Source: Streptomyces antimycoticus (GTDB taxonomy: Bacteria; Actinomycetota; Actinomycetes; Streptomycetales; Streptomycetaceae). Taken from it: 64,000 nucleotides of DNA. Below the pieces are notes generated by a model, which saw nothing but the letters and a program-made list of their open reading frames with translations, was not told the DNA's origin and searched no databases. Positions 49,037-57,585 of this stretch are shown in pieces. The stretch's first letter is position 1; every line of letters begins with the position of its first letter. Where the stretch lies: positions 62,001 through 126,000 of the forward strand of contig NZ_BJHV01000003.1 in assembly GCF_005405925.1 (NCBI RefSeq). The letters run 5' to 3'. The translations under genes and the position numbers were made by a program.

Positions 49037-49980
49037 CAAGGCCCTTCGATCACGAAGCGCTCTGGATCAAAGCGAAGCTCTTCCTCAATCGCGCCATGGA
49101 CGATGACTCCAGGTCGTTCGACGAGCAAGCCCTTTGGGCCGCCCTGGCGCTCGAACTGCTGGCCAAAGCTGCCCTCGCCCGCGTCTCACCGCTCCTGATC
49201 GCGGAACCCAACGAGGAAGGCACCAACCTCCTCATCGCGAGCGGGCTCGTCAAGGGCGACGCCAGGTTCACCTCCGTGCGCGCGAAGACTCTGATGGCCC
49301 GATGCCACAAAGCCTTCAAGCCCTTCGACCAGGCAGAGGCCATGAAGATCATCAACGGTCGGAATGAGTACCTCCACAGCAGCGGGGCTGGCTTCATGGC
49401 GATCCCGCCCCACTCCTGGTGGCCCAGATACTGGGCACAGGCCGCCATCCTGGTCACCGCACTCGATCGTGACATCGAAGAACTGGTGGGCAGCGACCGC
49501 GAACCCACGGTCACCGCACATCTCGAACAGAACGCCAAGAATCTCGAACAGCGCACCGAGGCGTTGATCGAAAGGGCCAAGCAGCGTCGACAGCAGTGGC
49601 TTGACGGGACTCTCCCCGCGAAGGTCGCTGCTGAGTGGAAGACAGGCCAGTATCTCTCAGCCACGATGTCCCACAGTGAGACCGTGGCCTGCCCTGCCTG
49701 CGAGTCCGCTGGCCTCCTCGAAGGTGATGAGGTAGTCAACGTCGAGATCAACTACCCACCCAGTGGCGGCTACGGGCTGGACGAGGAGTATGACAGCCAC
49801 TACCTCGACGACGTCTCGGTGACTCTGACCATCGGTGCTGACTACTTCAGCTGTGCTGGCTGCCAACTGGTCCTGAACAGCTACGACCTAATCACCCAGG
49901 CGGGGCTGGACACCGAATTTGATGTTGATGGCGACGTGGACGAGTACGTCGGTCAAGAGCCTGAGTACGGGAACGACTGA
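49033..49980 (+). CDS. Hypothetical helical protein with C-terminal zinc-like domain
   Basis: 315 aa. The N-terminal 150 residues (ALWAALALELLAKAALARVS, RAKTLMARCHKAFKPFDQAE, INGRNEYLHSSGAGF) recall HEPN-like helical domains, where RxxxxH-type motifs occur; RNEYLH fits RxxxxH. Two CxxC pairs (VACPACESAGLLEGDEV, FSCAGCQLVLNSYDLI) suggest a C-terminal zinc fold. The HEPN reading is by eye. With the dioxygenase it forms a two-gene unit placed in the recombinase graveyard, as is common for defence genes. Confidence 0.6.
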   Translation: MTRPFDHEALWIKAKLFLNRAMDDDSRSFDEQALWAALALELLAKAALARVSPLLIAEPNEEGTNLLIASGLVKGDARFTSVRAKTLMARCHKAFKPFDQAEAMKIINGRNEYLHSSGAGFMAIPPHSWWPRYWAQAAILVTALDRDIEELVGSDREPTVTAHLEQNAKNLEQRTEALIERAKQRRQQWLDGTLPAKVAAEWKTGQYLSATMSHSETVACPACESAGLLEGDEVVNVEINYPPSGGYGLDEEYDSHYLDDVSVTLTIGADYFSCAGCQLVLNSYDLITQAGLDTEFDVDGDVDEYVGQEPEYGND

Positions 49981-49984
49981 ACCG

Positions 49985-50269
49985 ATCCAACTCACCCACC
50001 AGCACACCGACCTCAAGCATCGCTTCCAGGCCGAGGCGGCAGCCGCAGAGGCCAGGCGGACCACAGCAACCCAAACTGCTGACATCTACGAGGAGCTGAA
50101 GCGGGAGAACACAGAGCTCCGTCAGTGCTGCCGTCAGATGGAGAGCCGCTTAGAGATCTACGCGACGCGCGTTGCCTCAGCTGGCGCTCGAACACGCAGC
50201 CTCTCCGGGCGCGATGCCGGCGCAGCCAGGGGCGAGGCACGGCCGCGGCGCCGCCAAGCCTTGCCCTGA
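49985..50269 (+). pseudogene. Second TnpC-like 3' fragment
   Basis: LTHQHTDLKHRFQAEAAAAE, KRENTELRQCCRQMESRLEI and the rest align with the interrupted gene (46210 to 48287) but lack its first half. The fragment ends in a frame-shifted tail. It shows that the recombinase-TnpC unit was duplicated or that the 48.3-50.0 kb cargo inserted between copies. Confidence 0.65.
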
Positions 50270-50353
50270 CCTGCGGCTCGAGCTGCAGCCAACTTCGGCA
50301 GTGCCTTCCGAAACACCTCACCACCGTCGAACGAGTTACCTAAAAATCAGACT

Positions 50354-51415
50354 GTGAGCGGGACGCGAGCCATTACTCTGCGTCCCGTGATCATTATTGA
50401 TAGCAATCAAATGAGATTCGTGTTGCCGCACAGTCCGGCCTTCAAGCTCTTCTCCGCTGTTGCGCAACGGGCTGGACACACGCTCGCTATCACGGACGTC
50501 ATCCTTCACGAGGTCGTCCGGCAGTACCACGAAGGGTTGACCTCGGCAATCAACGAGTACCGCCGAGCCCGGCGCGCGCTCAACGAGCTGCTGCCGCCGA
50601 CTCAGCGGGTCCAGGGCACCCCGCGCATCCCAGAGCACGCGTTGAGCCGGAAGAACTACATCAGCCGGGGAGTCAAGCGATTCGAGGCGGACATCCGGGA
50701 CAACTTCCTCGTGCTGCCGACAGCGTCAGAGGACGCGCTGGCCGCGCTGAAGATGGAAGCGGACCACACGGAGCCGGGCCTGAATGGGGCGGGTGCTAGG
50801 GATGCCTCGATCTGGCTCACGGCTGTCCGAGCGGCTGCTACTTGCGAAAGGGACGGCGCGGGGCGGCGACTGCCTGTCATCTTCGTCTCCTCGGACGGAG
50901 ATTTCACGGCGCCTGGCAAGAGCCGTGACCTGGCGCCGCAGCTGGTCAACGATGCCACCCGGAAAGGACAGCTCATCCTGAGATCGACAGTCGTCGACGC
51001 GATGGACGCCTTCGGCTACCCGCAGCAGCTCGTCGGTGCAGAGGAGGTGACTCAGCGTGATGACTTTCAGCGGGTGCTGATAGACATGGCCACCGACTTG
51101 GCTGACCTGCCCAGTCGGCACCTGGAGAAGATGGCCGACGCTGAAGTCACGGTGCAGCTGATCAGCGGCCAAAAGGGTCGCTGCTGCAGCGGTGACGGCA
51201 CGACACTAACCACAGTCTCCGGAACATGGTCAATTCGCTTTGTGTTCGAATGGCTCCCGCGCCGCCCCGACGGCTACGGAGGCACCGCTTACAAGGGGCT
51301 CCCCATGCAGATCGAGGGCACGGCCCTGATCGTCGAAGAACGCGACCAGGAGGCAGTGATCGAGTTTGCTCCTCAGTGGATCAGTGTCGCCGGCCGGGAC
51401 TCCCGAGTATTTTGA
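50354..51415 (+). CDS. PIN-domain (DUF4935-like) ribonuclease-type protein
   Basis: 353 aa from a GTG; GTG 50387 is an alternative. VIIIDSNQMRFVLPH has the first PIN aspartate, AITDVILHEVVRQYHEG the conserved Glu, GARDASIWLTAVRAAATC the third acidic site and VIFVSSDGDFTAPG the fourth. This set marks a DUF4935-type PIN nuclease. The C-terminal 130 residues are an extra domain (IRFVFEWLPRRPDGYGGTAY). PIN proteins are toxins or RNA-processing enzymes. No antitoxin is adjacent. The upstream 80 bp is AT-rich compared with its surroundings, as in imported cargo. Confidence 0.75.
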   Translation: MSGTRAITLRPVIIIDSNQMRFVLPHSPAFKLFSAVAQRAGHTLAITDVILHEVVRQYHEGLTSAINEYRRARRALNELLPPTQRVQGTPRIPEHALSRKNYISRGVKRFEADIRDNFLVLPTASEDALAALKMEADHTEPGLNGAGARDASIWLTAVRAAATCERDGAGRRLPVIFVSSDGDFTAPGKSRDLAPQLVNDATRKGQLILRSTVVDAMDAFGYPQQLVGAEEVTQRDDFQRVLIDMATDLADLPSRHLEKMADAEVTVQLISGQKGRCCSGDGTTLTTVSGTWSIRFVFEWLPRRPDGYGGTAYKGLPMQIEGTALIVEERDQEAVIEFAPQWISVAGRDSRVF

Positions 51416-51544
51416 CGGTCTCCGGCTGCAACACATGTGTTGCACGCCTAGCCTGCTTCTGAGGGAGGATTTCTCCTGCCCAGCCCTGAGCTTCCAAAGG
51501 GTGAGGCGGATTCGAGGATCTTCATCACCGAGCTCGTCAACAGC

Positions 51545-51806
51545 GGGCTGGCACGAACACGCCTGCGTCCGCTGCCCCATGCTGCACATCAATCCCAAGA
51601 TGCTGCCCCGCCTCGCGGAACTGGAAGCCGACCTGCTTGACCGCCGGGCCCGCGCGGAAGCCGAGCACTGGATCGGTGAGATCGAAGGCATCGACCTCAC
51701 CCTCACCTTCCTCCGCGCGAAACGAGACGAGACACAACGCCGAGCCCAGCGCCCATCCGTCGACCTAGGCATCCCCACGCGCCGCCGTCCGCAGGAGTCC
51801 CAATGA
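51545..51806 (+). pseudogene. 3' fragment of a second site-specific recombinase
   Basis: GWHEHACVRCPMLHINPKML and LDRRARAEAEHWIGEIEGID are the known C-terminus of a Streptomyces recombinase of the TnpB-like class (HEHACIRCPML). Everything upstream is missing; the break lies near 51545, right after the PIN gene. Confidence 0.7.
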
Positions 51807-51841
51807 CGCCTCCCGGACCGATGCCTAGCGGCAACGAGCTG

Positions 51842-52210
51842 TCACCGAAGGATCACGCTCACACCCCGTTCCTCGAAGATCTCCAAGAGCAGGTCGAACA
51901 GCGCAAGCTCGCGATCGCCGGCGGGCACGAGCTCTGCCAACCGCGTCCGAGCCTCGGCCGAGAAGTCCCAGTGCAAGGTGAACGGAGTGGTGGCGCCCCA
52001 GCCGCCTCTCAGACAGTCGTCCAGAGCATCGAGGTTCCAGCCGAAGTATCCGCCGGGTCCGTTGATGGCCTCACCGATCGCGCAGTAGAAGGTGTCCCTG
52101 TCAACGATGTGTTGGCCGCCCAAGGCGAACACCTGGCCTGCAGGCGCATCGGGCCTTCCCTGGCGTTGGTACTCCCGGGACCACAGGGCCACCGACAGCC
52201 ATGCGGGCAC
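51842..52210 (-). CDS. Barstar-family ribonuclease inhibitor, orphan
   Basis: 122 aa on the minus strand from a GTG at 52210 (a later start is possible). HIVDRDTFYCAIGEAINGPG, YFGWNLDALDDCLRGGWGA and PFTLHWDFSAEARTRLAELV match barstar, including the GxNLDALxDxL helix that plugs the nuclease site. No barnase-like nuclease is in the window. It sits inside and opposite to the recombinase remnants. It may protect against toxins delivered by relatives. Confidence 0.8.
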   Translation of the reverse strand: MPAWLSVALWSREYQRQGRPDAPAGQVFALGGQHIVDRDTFYCAIGEAINGPGGYFGWNLDALDDCLRGGWGATTPFTLHWDFSAEARTRLAELVPAGDRELALFDLLLEIFEERGVSVILR

Positions 52211-52392
52211 TCACAAGCGGCAACGTCACCCGCATGAGGGTGGCCCTGGCCGCCTACGACCAGAAGCTCGCGCGAGATGAGCACCTCGCCCCCTTGATCC
52301 GCCACCGCCTGAACGCCCGACGCCAGGAGATCGTCGACTTCCTCGCAGCCACCGCCGGCATGAGCGACCAACCCGATCACGAGGCATCGTGA
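52201..52392 (+). CDS. Small helical protein, perhaps a recombinase C-terminal remnant
   Basis: 63 aa from an ATG without a clear ribosome site. MRVALAAYDQKLARDEHLAP and LIRHRLNARRQEIVDFLAAT follow the same helix pattern as the recombinase tails here (DPLAPPIRHAREQHELKRL). It overlaps the next gene by 4 nt, as recombinase and TnpC-like genes do at 46059. Confidence 0.5.
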   Translation: MRALTSGNVTRMRVALAAYDQKLARDEHLAPLIRHRLNARRQEIVDFLAATAGMSDQPDHEAS

Positions 52393-52805
52393 ACCGCCTG
52401 TTGCCCACGGACGCGCAGGTCCGCACTGCGATGGAGGCCGAACTCGGCGAGAGCCAGTTTCTCGGCCGGCGGGCCACGGTGAGCAACGTCGAGAAGCAGC
52501 TCGGTGTAACGCACGCGACCTTCTACCGGAACTACCCCGACCACATCGAGTGGTTCAAGTCCCAGCGCGATGGCCTGCGCGAGACGAAGACCACAGCCAA
52601 CGACAGTTCGAAGCGCGAAGACGACCTGGCCCGGCTCCGCCGGGAGAACACTGACCGCCGCAAACAGCTGAGGACCTATGCCGAAGCGATCCGCCAGCTG
52701 ACCCTGGACAAGGCTGCCCTGGAAGACGAGCTCCAGAGCTGGGAGGGCGTCACGAGCCTGGAGGAGCGTCGACGGCGGAAGGGTGACCGAGCGGTGACGA
52801 CCTAA
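52389..52805 (+). CDS. TnpC-like helix-turn-helix/coiled-coil protein
   Basis: 138 aa from a GTG overlapping the upstream stop. RRATVSNVEKQLGVTHATFY and RNYPDHIEWFKSQRDG form a helix-turn-helix; LARLRRENTDRRKQLRTYAE and IRQLTLDKAALEDELQSWE form a coiled coil. This is the layout of the accessory third gene of Tn554-like recombinase units, here without intact recombinases. Confidence 0.65.
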   Translation: MNRLLPTDAQVRTAMEAELGESQFLGRRATVSNVEKQLGVTHATFYRNYPDHIEWFKSQRDGLRETKTTANDSSKREDDLARLRRENTDRRKQLRTYAEAIRQLTLDKAALEDELQSWEGVTSLEERRRRKGDRAVTT

Positions 52806-52843
52806 CCGGCTTCACTGTCAGTGCCACCCCTCACACTGATGCA

Positions 52844-54070
52844 ATGGCGGCCCGATTCGGCACACTCTTCGGCAGCGGCGATCTCGCGCGCTTCCTGGAA
52901 CACAACCTGAGCAAGATCACCGATGCAGTCAACCGTTGGAATGAGGACACCCTGCTGTCCTCGCCGGAAGGAGACATCTGCGAGCGGCTGGAGCAGCAGT
53001 TCCTCCTTGAACCCCTCGTCCTTGACCGTGAGGGGATCACGGCGAACCCGGTCAAGGAGGGGTTCACTGTCGTCCGGCAGTTCGACGAAGAGACGCGAAT
53101 CCGTCAGACGGTTGTGTCGATCTCGGTCCCGTTCAAGGGAGACCCGCAGCTGCTCTACCTGCGGCCGAGCACTTTCACTCACAGTCCGCCAGCCGCCGCG
53201 GAACTGGGGAACGAGTTGACGATCGAGTGGATGGGGCCACTCAACAGCGATGCGCGGCAGATCCGGCTGGGCCTCGATCGTCAGCTCGACGAGATTCAGC
53301 GCTGGGTCAACTGGAGCACCACGCAAATCAAGGCCTACAACCCGTCTGCCAAGCAGAAGATCATCAATGAGATCCAGGCCCGCAAGGCTCGTCTGCTGGC
53401 CAACAGGAACATACAAGGAGCTCTCGGCTTCCCCATGCGAGAGCGTCCTGACGCCGCCACCTACAGCGTCCCGATCAAGCGCAAGACGATCGTTCCCCAG
53501 AAGTTGACGGCCCCGGCCAAGCCGTTTCAACCCGAGCCTGCTCTGGCGGAAGCGCACTACGAAGCGGCCCTCGAAGTCCTGCGGAACCAGCGCAATGCGC
53601 TGGAGAGGGCCCCGGGAACGAGCGCCAAGATGGGGGAGGAGGAGATTCGAAATCTTCTTCTCATTGGGCTGAACAGCCACTTCGAGGGCCAGGCTGCTGG
53701 GGAGGTCTTCAACAACACCGGAAAGACGGACATTCTGATCCGCGTCGACGACCGCCACATCTTCATCGGTGAGTGCAAGATCTGGAAGGGGTCCAAGACG
53801 ATCTTGGACACCCTCGACCAACTGCTCGGTTACCTGACTTGGCGCGACACCAAGGCAGCCCTGCTGTTGTTCATCCGGTCGGGAGCCCCGGGCGATGTCA
53901 TGCCCAAGGCGATCGCGAAATTCCGTGAGCACCCGAACTACAAGCGCGACGGCCGGCACTCGACGGAAGAACGGCACGACTTCGTGTTCCACGCGAACGG
54001 TGACATGAGCCGTGAGATCAAGATCGCCTTCCTTCCCTTCCATCTGCCCAAGGATCCGCACAGCATCTGA
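52844..54070 (+). CDS. PD-(D/E)XK nuclease-like protein
   Basis: 408 aa from the ATG at 52844, possibly leaderless since no ribosome site is seen. The C-terminal domain has FNNTGKTDILIRVDDRHIFI followed by GECKIWKG: Asp, then E-x-K on the next strand, and LDTLDQLLGYLTWRDTKAAL, LLFIRSG, a restriction-endonuclease fold. The N-terminal 200 residues (FGTLFGSGDLARFLEHNLSK, GRQIRLGLDRQLDEIQRWVN-like helices) have no known domain. No methylase or ATPase is adjacent, so a stand-alone defence nuclease is plausible. Confidence 0.75.
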   Translation: MAARFGTLFGSGDLARFLEHNLSKITDAVNRWNEDTLLSSPEGDICERLEQQFLLEPLVLDREGITANPVKEGFTVVRQFDEETRIRQTVVSISVPFKGDPQLLYLRPSTFTHSPPAAAELGNELTIEWMGPLNSDARQIRLGLDRQLDEIQRWVNWSTTQIKAYNPSAKQKIINEIQARKARLLANRNIQGALGFPMRERPDAATYSVPIKRKTIVPQKLTAPAKPFQPEPALAEAHYEAALEVLRNQRNALERAPGTSAKMGEEEIRNLLLIGLNSHFEGQAAGEVFNNTGKTDILIRVDDRHIFIGECKIWKGSKTILDTLDQLLGYLTWRDTKAALLLFIRSGAPGDVMPKAIAKFREHPNYKRDGRHSTEERHDFVFHANGDMSREIKIAFLPFHLPKDPHSI

Positions 54071-54834
54071 GCGAGAAGCAGGGCCTGCGGACAACGGACA
54101 CGTTTGAAGACCCTCATAACCTCTCCGCTGCCCACGGCTTCGTCTCCCTGGACGAACCGCTCGGCCCGTATGAGCGACGGATGAGACAGCCCGGGAGCGT
54201 CCAGCTCGGCCTCCACCGCGGCTCCCATCTGATCGCCCTCGGCGGCCGCGCTTACGTCAATGCGGTCGCCGCCGTACAGCCGGACGCGCTCCTCCCCTTG
54301 ACCGGGTGTCGCGGGATCGGCGAACAGCGTGCCCGGCTGAGCCGCATCGCTGCCGCCGAGCGCCCCGCTCCGCCTGGTGGAAGAGCTCGTCGGCATCCGT
54401 CGGCGGTGACTCGGCAAACGGGCCTGGCTTTGTACGCGAGTTGCGACGTCGTTTGTCGATGACTGTCCTTCGACAACGAATGCAGTCGCCTTGCCAGCCA
54501 TTCGAGTCGACGACGAGAGCGCACACGACAGCTTGGCCGGAGAGGACGGCTGCGTGCTACCTCCGGAGCGGCGCGACACCTGGGACTACTACCGGGTCGA
54601 GCCGTCCGTGCTGGCTGCCATGGACCAGCTGCTGTCCGGTGTCTCGGCTGAGGCATGATCACGCCCGGACTCCCGCCAGCGACGTTCAGGGACGCTGCGG
54701 CGGCTACGGTGTCGGCTTCTTGTGCCGGGTGAGGAGCTCGGTGAAGAAGTTTGTCCGAGGGCCGTTTCCGGGCCGGGGAAACGGGGTGTGAGCTGCGGAA
54801 TTTCGGTGGGGCGAGTACAGCCCCGAACCCTCCG
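54071..54834 (+). other. Remnant region without an intact gene
   Basis: Open frames here on both strands lack starts and have mixed composition. Only 54549-54658 is recognisable: VLPPERRDTWDYYRVEPSVL and AAMDQLLSGVSAEA followed by a stop is the C-terminus of an ArsR-type regulator with its start missing. The rest of the 764 bp shows nothing I can name. Confidence 0.45.
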
Positions 54835-54835
54835 G

Positions 54836-54924
54836 CGTGACTTATATGGGGTATAGTTGTCTTGTTGGTTGGTAGTAGTCGGCCAACACCGAAAACCCGC
54901 ATTCCGATATCAGGGGAGAACTCT
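54836..54924 (+). promoter_or_regulatory. Family B promoter and leader hairpin, copy 1
   Basis: CGTGA (54836-54840), 11 bases, TATAGT (54852-54857), TGTCTT, then a stem that starts at 54864 (GTTGGTTGG) and closes at 54887 (CCAAC), followed by ACCGAAAAC. The predicted transcript would begin with this hairpin. It precedes the gene at 54925. Confidence 0.8.
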
Positions 54925-55589
54925 GTGCCGCTGCACCCCGATGCTGACCCGCTCGCGGTCAGTACCACCGTCGTGACCTTGCGCCCCGACGGTCTGGTCC
55001 TCGACTTCGAGAAGGAGCCCGGCACCTGTCTGGACCTCGCCGAGCTGTTCTCCGGCCCGCCCGCGTACGACACCCTGAGGCTCCGCTACGGCCTGGAGAT
55101 GCACCACCACCTCGGCAGCACCGAGGCGCCCAACGCCGCCGCATCCCGCTTCGCCGAGCACTGCGGGTACGAGCCCATCGACATCCGGGGCACCGTCTGG
55201 TTCACCGGCGCCAGCGCGGAGACGGACAGCGCACCCGGCATGGACGACGCAATGTACCTTGAGCTCTTCGAAACGCTCAGTGCCGTCAGCGACACCCACG
55301 GGCTGCGCCTGCGGAGCCAGTACCGGCCTCACGAGACGGTCTTCGTCAAGCCCACCGACTACGCCCCGGGGACACCCTCTGGCTCGGCCAGCCGCACCGT
55401 TTCATGCGCCTGGCCGACTGCCCGAGCGACTCCGTCACCGCCCAGCTCTTCCCCGGTGCCCGGTACTTCCAATGCGACGACCGCTTCACGATGGGCGCCA
55501 CTGCCCCTTCGTACCCGACGCGTGCCGACCAGGCTCCGCCCGGCTACTGGCAGCGCACCGGCCACCAACTGCTGCCCGCCTCCGACTGA
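54925..55589 (+). CDS. Hypothetical protein under family B leader, frameshifted
   Basis: The GTG at 54925 follows GGGGAGA. The first frame (VVTLRPDGLVLDFEKEPGTC, LRLRYGLEMHHHLGSTEAPN, EPIDIRGTVWFTGASAETDS) turns to noise after KPTDYAPGT. Adding one G to the GGGG at about 55368 gives APGDTLWLGQPHRFMRLADC, then TAQLFPGARYFQCDDRFTM and a stop at 55589, so about 221 aa. The family is not recognised. Confidence 0.65.
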
Positions 55590-55648
55590 CCCGCCCGGAT
55601 GCCCGCCCGGCACGGACCCGGGCGGGTCCCCGATCAGGGGAGATTCCC

Positions 55649-56149
55649 ATGCACATCACGGTTGACGACTTCGCGGCCGCCCAGGCGGCCACGCTCCATC
55701 AGGCACAGGGACTGGCCCGTACGATCGCCGACACCCTCACCGCGATGTACCCGACCGCCGCCTACCTGGCCCTGGAGCGGGACGGGGACGATCGCGATCG
55801 CCTGTGGCTCCACAGCATCCGGGACATCACCGGTCGCATCCTGTGGGACACCGCATCCTCCTCACCCCTGCCCGCTCTCGCCGATGCCGAGCTGCGGCAG
55901 GCGTGGGGCCGGATGGACCCCTGCGTGCCAAGCAATCTGGGGGGCTTGATCAACAGTCTGGCAGCAGTCGGCGCCCTCTTCGACTTCCTTCCGGATGCGG
56001 CCGCCCACGAGGACGACCCGAAGGATCCCGATCCTGACCTGCTCTGCCTGACGCTGAGCGACCAGGCCGAACCCGGGCTCTGGTGGTGGGACGGCGACGC
56101 GCTCCTGCGCCCGTACAGCGCCCCTCGGCCCGCCACACCCCACAACTGA
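55649..56149 (+). CDS. Hypothetical protein
   Basis: 166 aa from the ATG at 55649 with CAGGGGAGA upstream. It has a helical start (AAAQAATLHQAQGLARTIAD-like), strands with YLALERDGDDRDRLWLHSI and an acidic C-terminal part (AHEDDPKDPDPDLLCLTLSD, GLWWWDGDALL). The family is not recognised. It follows the family B gene by 59 nt and is probably co-transcribed. Confidence 0.65.
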   Translation: MHITVDDFAAAQAATLHQAQGLARTIADTLTAMYPTAAYLALERDGDDRDRLWLHSIRDITGRILWDTASSSPLPALADAELRQAWGRMDPCVPSNLGGLINSLAAVGALFDFLPDAAAHEDDPKDPDPDLLCLTLSDQAEPGLWWWDGDALLRPYSAPRPATPHN

Positions 56150-56225
56150 CCCGGGCCACCACCGCCCACCTGACGCCGCGCCCCAGCAACAGCACCGGGC
56201 GCGGCCCCATAGGAGACAACCGACC

Positions 56226-56900
56226 ATGACCCTCAGCGCATCTGCCGGTCCCCTCACCCCCATGCCGCTGCGTCTCACCGTCACCACAGAGATCACGTAT
56301 TCGTGGCGGCACAACGTGCCCGTCCCCGTCGCCCTGGCCGACTCTCCCTCCCGGCTGGCCGACTGGCTGACCCAGCACGAAGAAGGGTGGGTGGAGGACT
56401 GGGACCCGGACGACGCCGACACCGCCGAACAGGGCACCTGCTCGCTCACCGTCGATGCGGTCGAGATCCGCGACCCGGCCGTTGACCCCGACCGCATCCC
56501 GCCGACCTACGCCGAGCTCCACCAGCAAGCCCTCACCAACACCATGTACGCGGCGATGCAGCTTCTCCGGGCCGAACTGCCGACTCTGCGCATGACCGAG
56601 CTGCCACACCCGAGCAATCGGCCGGGCGCGGCTGACGACGACTGGGCGGCGGTCGCTTCCTGGGACGGACCTGTCGCAGGAAGCGTCACGATCACCAACA
56701 ACACCCGCTTCTGCTTCGAGACCGATCGCCTGGATGAACAGCTCGCCGACCAGATCGCAGACGACGCTGACGAGGTCTGCGACACAGAGCGCGTCTGGGC
56801 CCTGAACCGCACAGGCGTCGTAGAGATCGGCAACCTCACCATGAGCGAAGCAGCCGAAGTCGCCCGGATCCTCGCCCGGCACAACGCCACCGCCGCATGA
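56226..56900 (+). CDS. Hypothetical protein, N-terminal half paralogous to the gene at 56969
   Basis: 224 aa from an ATG behind AGGAGA. Residues 15-75 (RLTVTTEITYSWRHNVPVPV, LADWLTQHEEGWVEDWDPDD) align with the whole of the next protein. The C-terminal half (TYAELHQQALTNTMYAAMQL, VWALNRTGVVEIGNLTMSEA) is separate. Function is unknown. Confidence 0.65.
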   Translation: MTLSASAGPLTPMPLRLTVTTEITYSWRHNVPVPVALADSPSRLADWLTQHEEGWVEDWDPDDADTAEQGTCSLTVDAVEIRDPAVDPDRIPPTYAELHQQALTNTMYAAMQLLRAELPTLRMTELPHPSNRPGAADDDWAAVASWDGPVAGSVTITNNTRFCFETDRLDEQLADQIADDADEVCDTERVWALNRTGVVEIGNLTMSEAAEVARILARHNATAA

Positions 56901-56968
56901 CCGGCCCCGCCCGGTCCGGCAGTCGCGGCTTCGCACTCTCTTCCCACCACCAGCGAAAGGCAGCAGCA

Positions 56969-57274
56969 ATGCTCCGCACTGACGGCTCCGACAACCCCAG
57001 GGCGCTGAACACGGACAGCGCCGATACCGACTCCGGCGTACAAGGCGAGATCACCGTGACCGTTGAGCTGACCGTCACCGAAGAAGTGACGTACGAGTTC
57101 AACGCCGAGGTGGCGGTCCCGACACACGCGCTCGGCGATCCAGAGGCTCTGCGCGACTACCTCGACGACAACGAGGACCTCTGGCTCGACGAGCTCGACC
57201 CGACCGGCAAGAACGCCTGCCTCTGCATCAACGAACGCAGCCTCGACAAGGTCTCGGTGGTCCTGGCCGCATGA
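56969..57274 (+). CDS. Small acidic protein paralogous to the upstream gene
   Basis: 101 aa from the ATG at 56969 behind GAAAGG. ITVTVELTVTEEVTYEFNAE, VAVPTHALGDPEALRDYLDD and NEDLWLDELDPTGKNACLC repeat the N-terminal module of the gene at 56226. Tandem duplication followed by divergence is likely. Confidence 0.65.
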   Translation: MLRTDGSDNPRALNTDSADTDSGVQGEITVTVELTVTEEVTYEFNAEVAVPTHALGDPEALRDYLDDNEDLWLDELDPTGKNACLCINERSLDKVSVVLAA

Positions 57275-57353
57275 CCTCGCAGCTGGCCGCCGGGTCATGC
57301 CGGCGGCCAGCACACCGGCACCAAGCATCCGCCCGACGCTGAAGCAGGAAGTC

Positions 57354-57572
57354 GTGACGACCCCCTACCGCATCATCTGGGAAATCGAGCTCGACGCTGA
57401 CGACCCCGTTCACGCGGCCCGCAAAGCGCTCGCCCTCCACCGCGATCCCCGGTCATGGGCAACCGTCTTCACTGTCCACCCCGACGGTGACACTCAGGTG
57501 CTGACCGTCGACCTGGATCCCAAGCACCTCGACCCGTCCGGCAACGGCACGCCGCGCGTCACGCCCGTCTGA
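57354..57572 (+). CDS. Small ferredoxin-like-fold hypothetical protein
   Basis: 72 aa from the GTG at 57354 behind AGGA. TTPYRIIWEIELDADDPVHA and ARKALALHRDPRSWATVFTV followed by TQVLTVDLDPK resembles the short DUF-type proteins of Streptomyces plasmids that start IxWxIELDADSPxEAA. It converges with the leftward gene at 57586. Function is unknown. Confidence 0.65.
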   Translation: MTTPYRIIWEIELDADDPVHAARKALALHRDPRSWATVFTVHPDGDTQVLTVDLDPKHLDPSGNGTPRVTPV

Positions 57573-57585
57573 CCGGCGTCGTTGA

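Noticed and set aside
54252..55073. Minus-strand frame across the family B leader at 54.85 kb
   Set aside because: It would overlap a conserved promoter and the start of a rightward gene; the sequence is Ser/Arg/Pro shadow.
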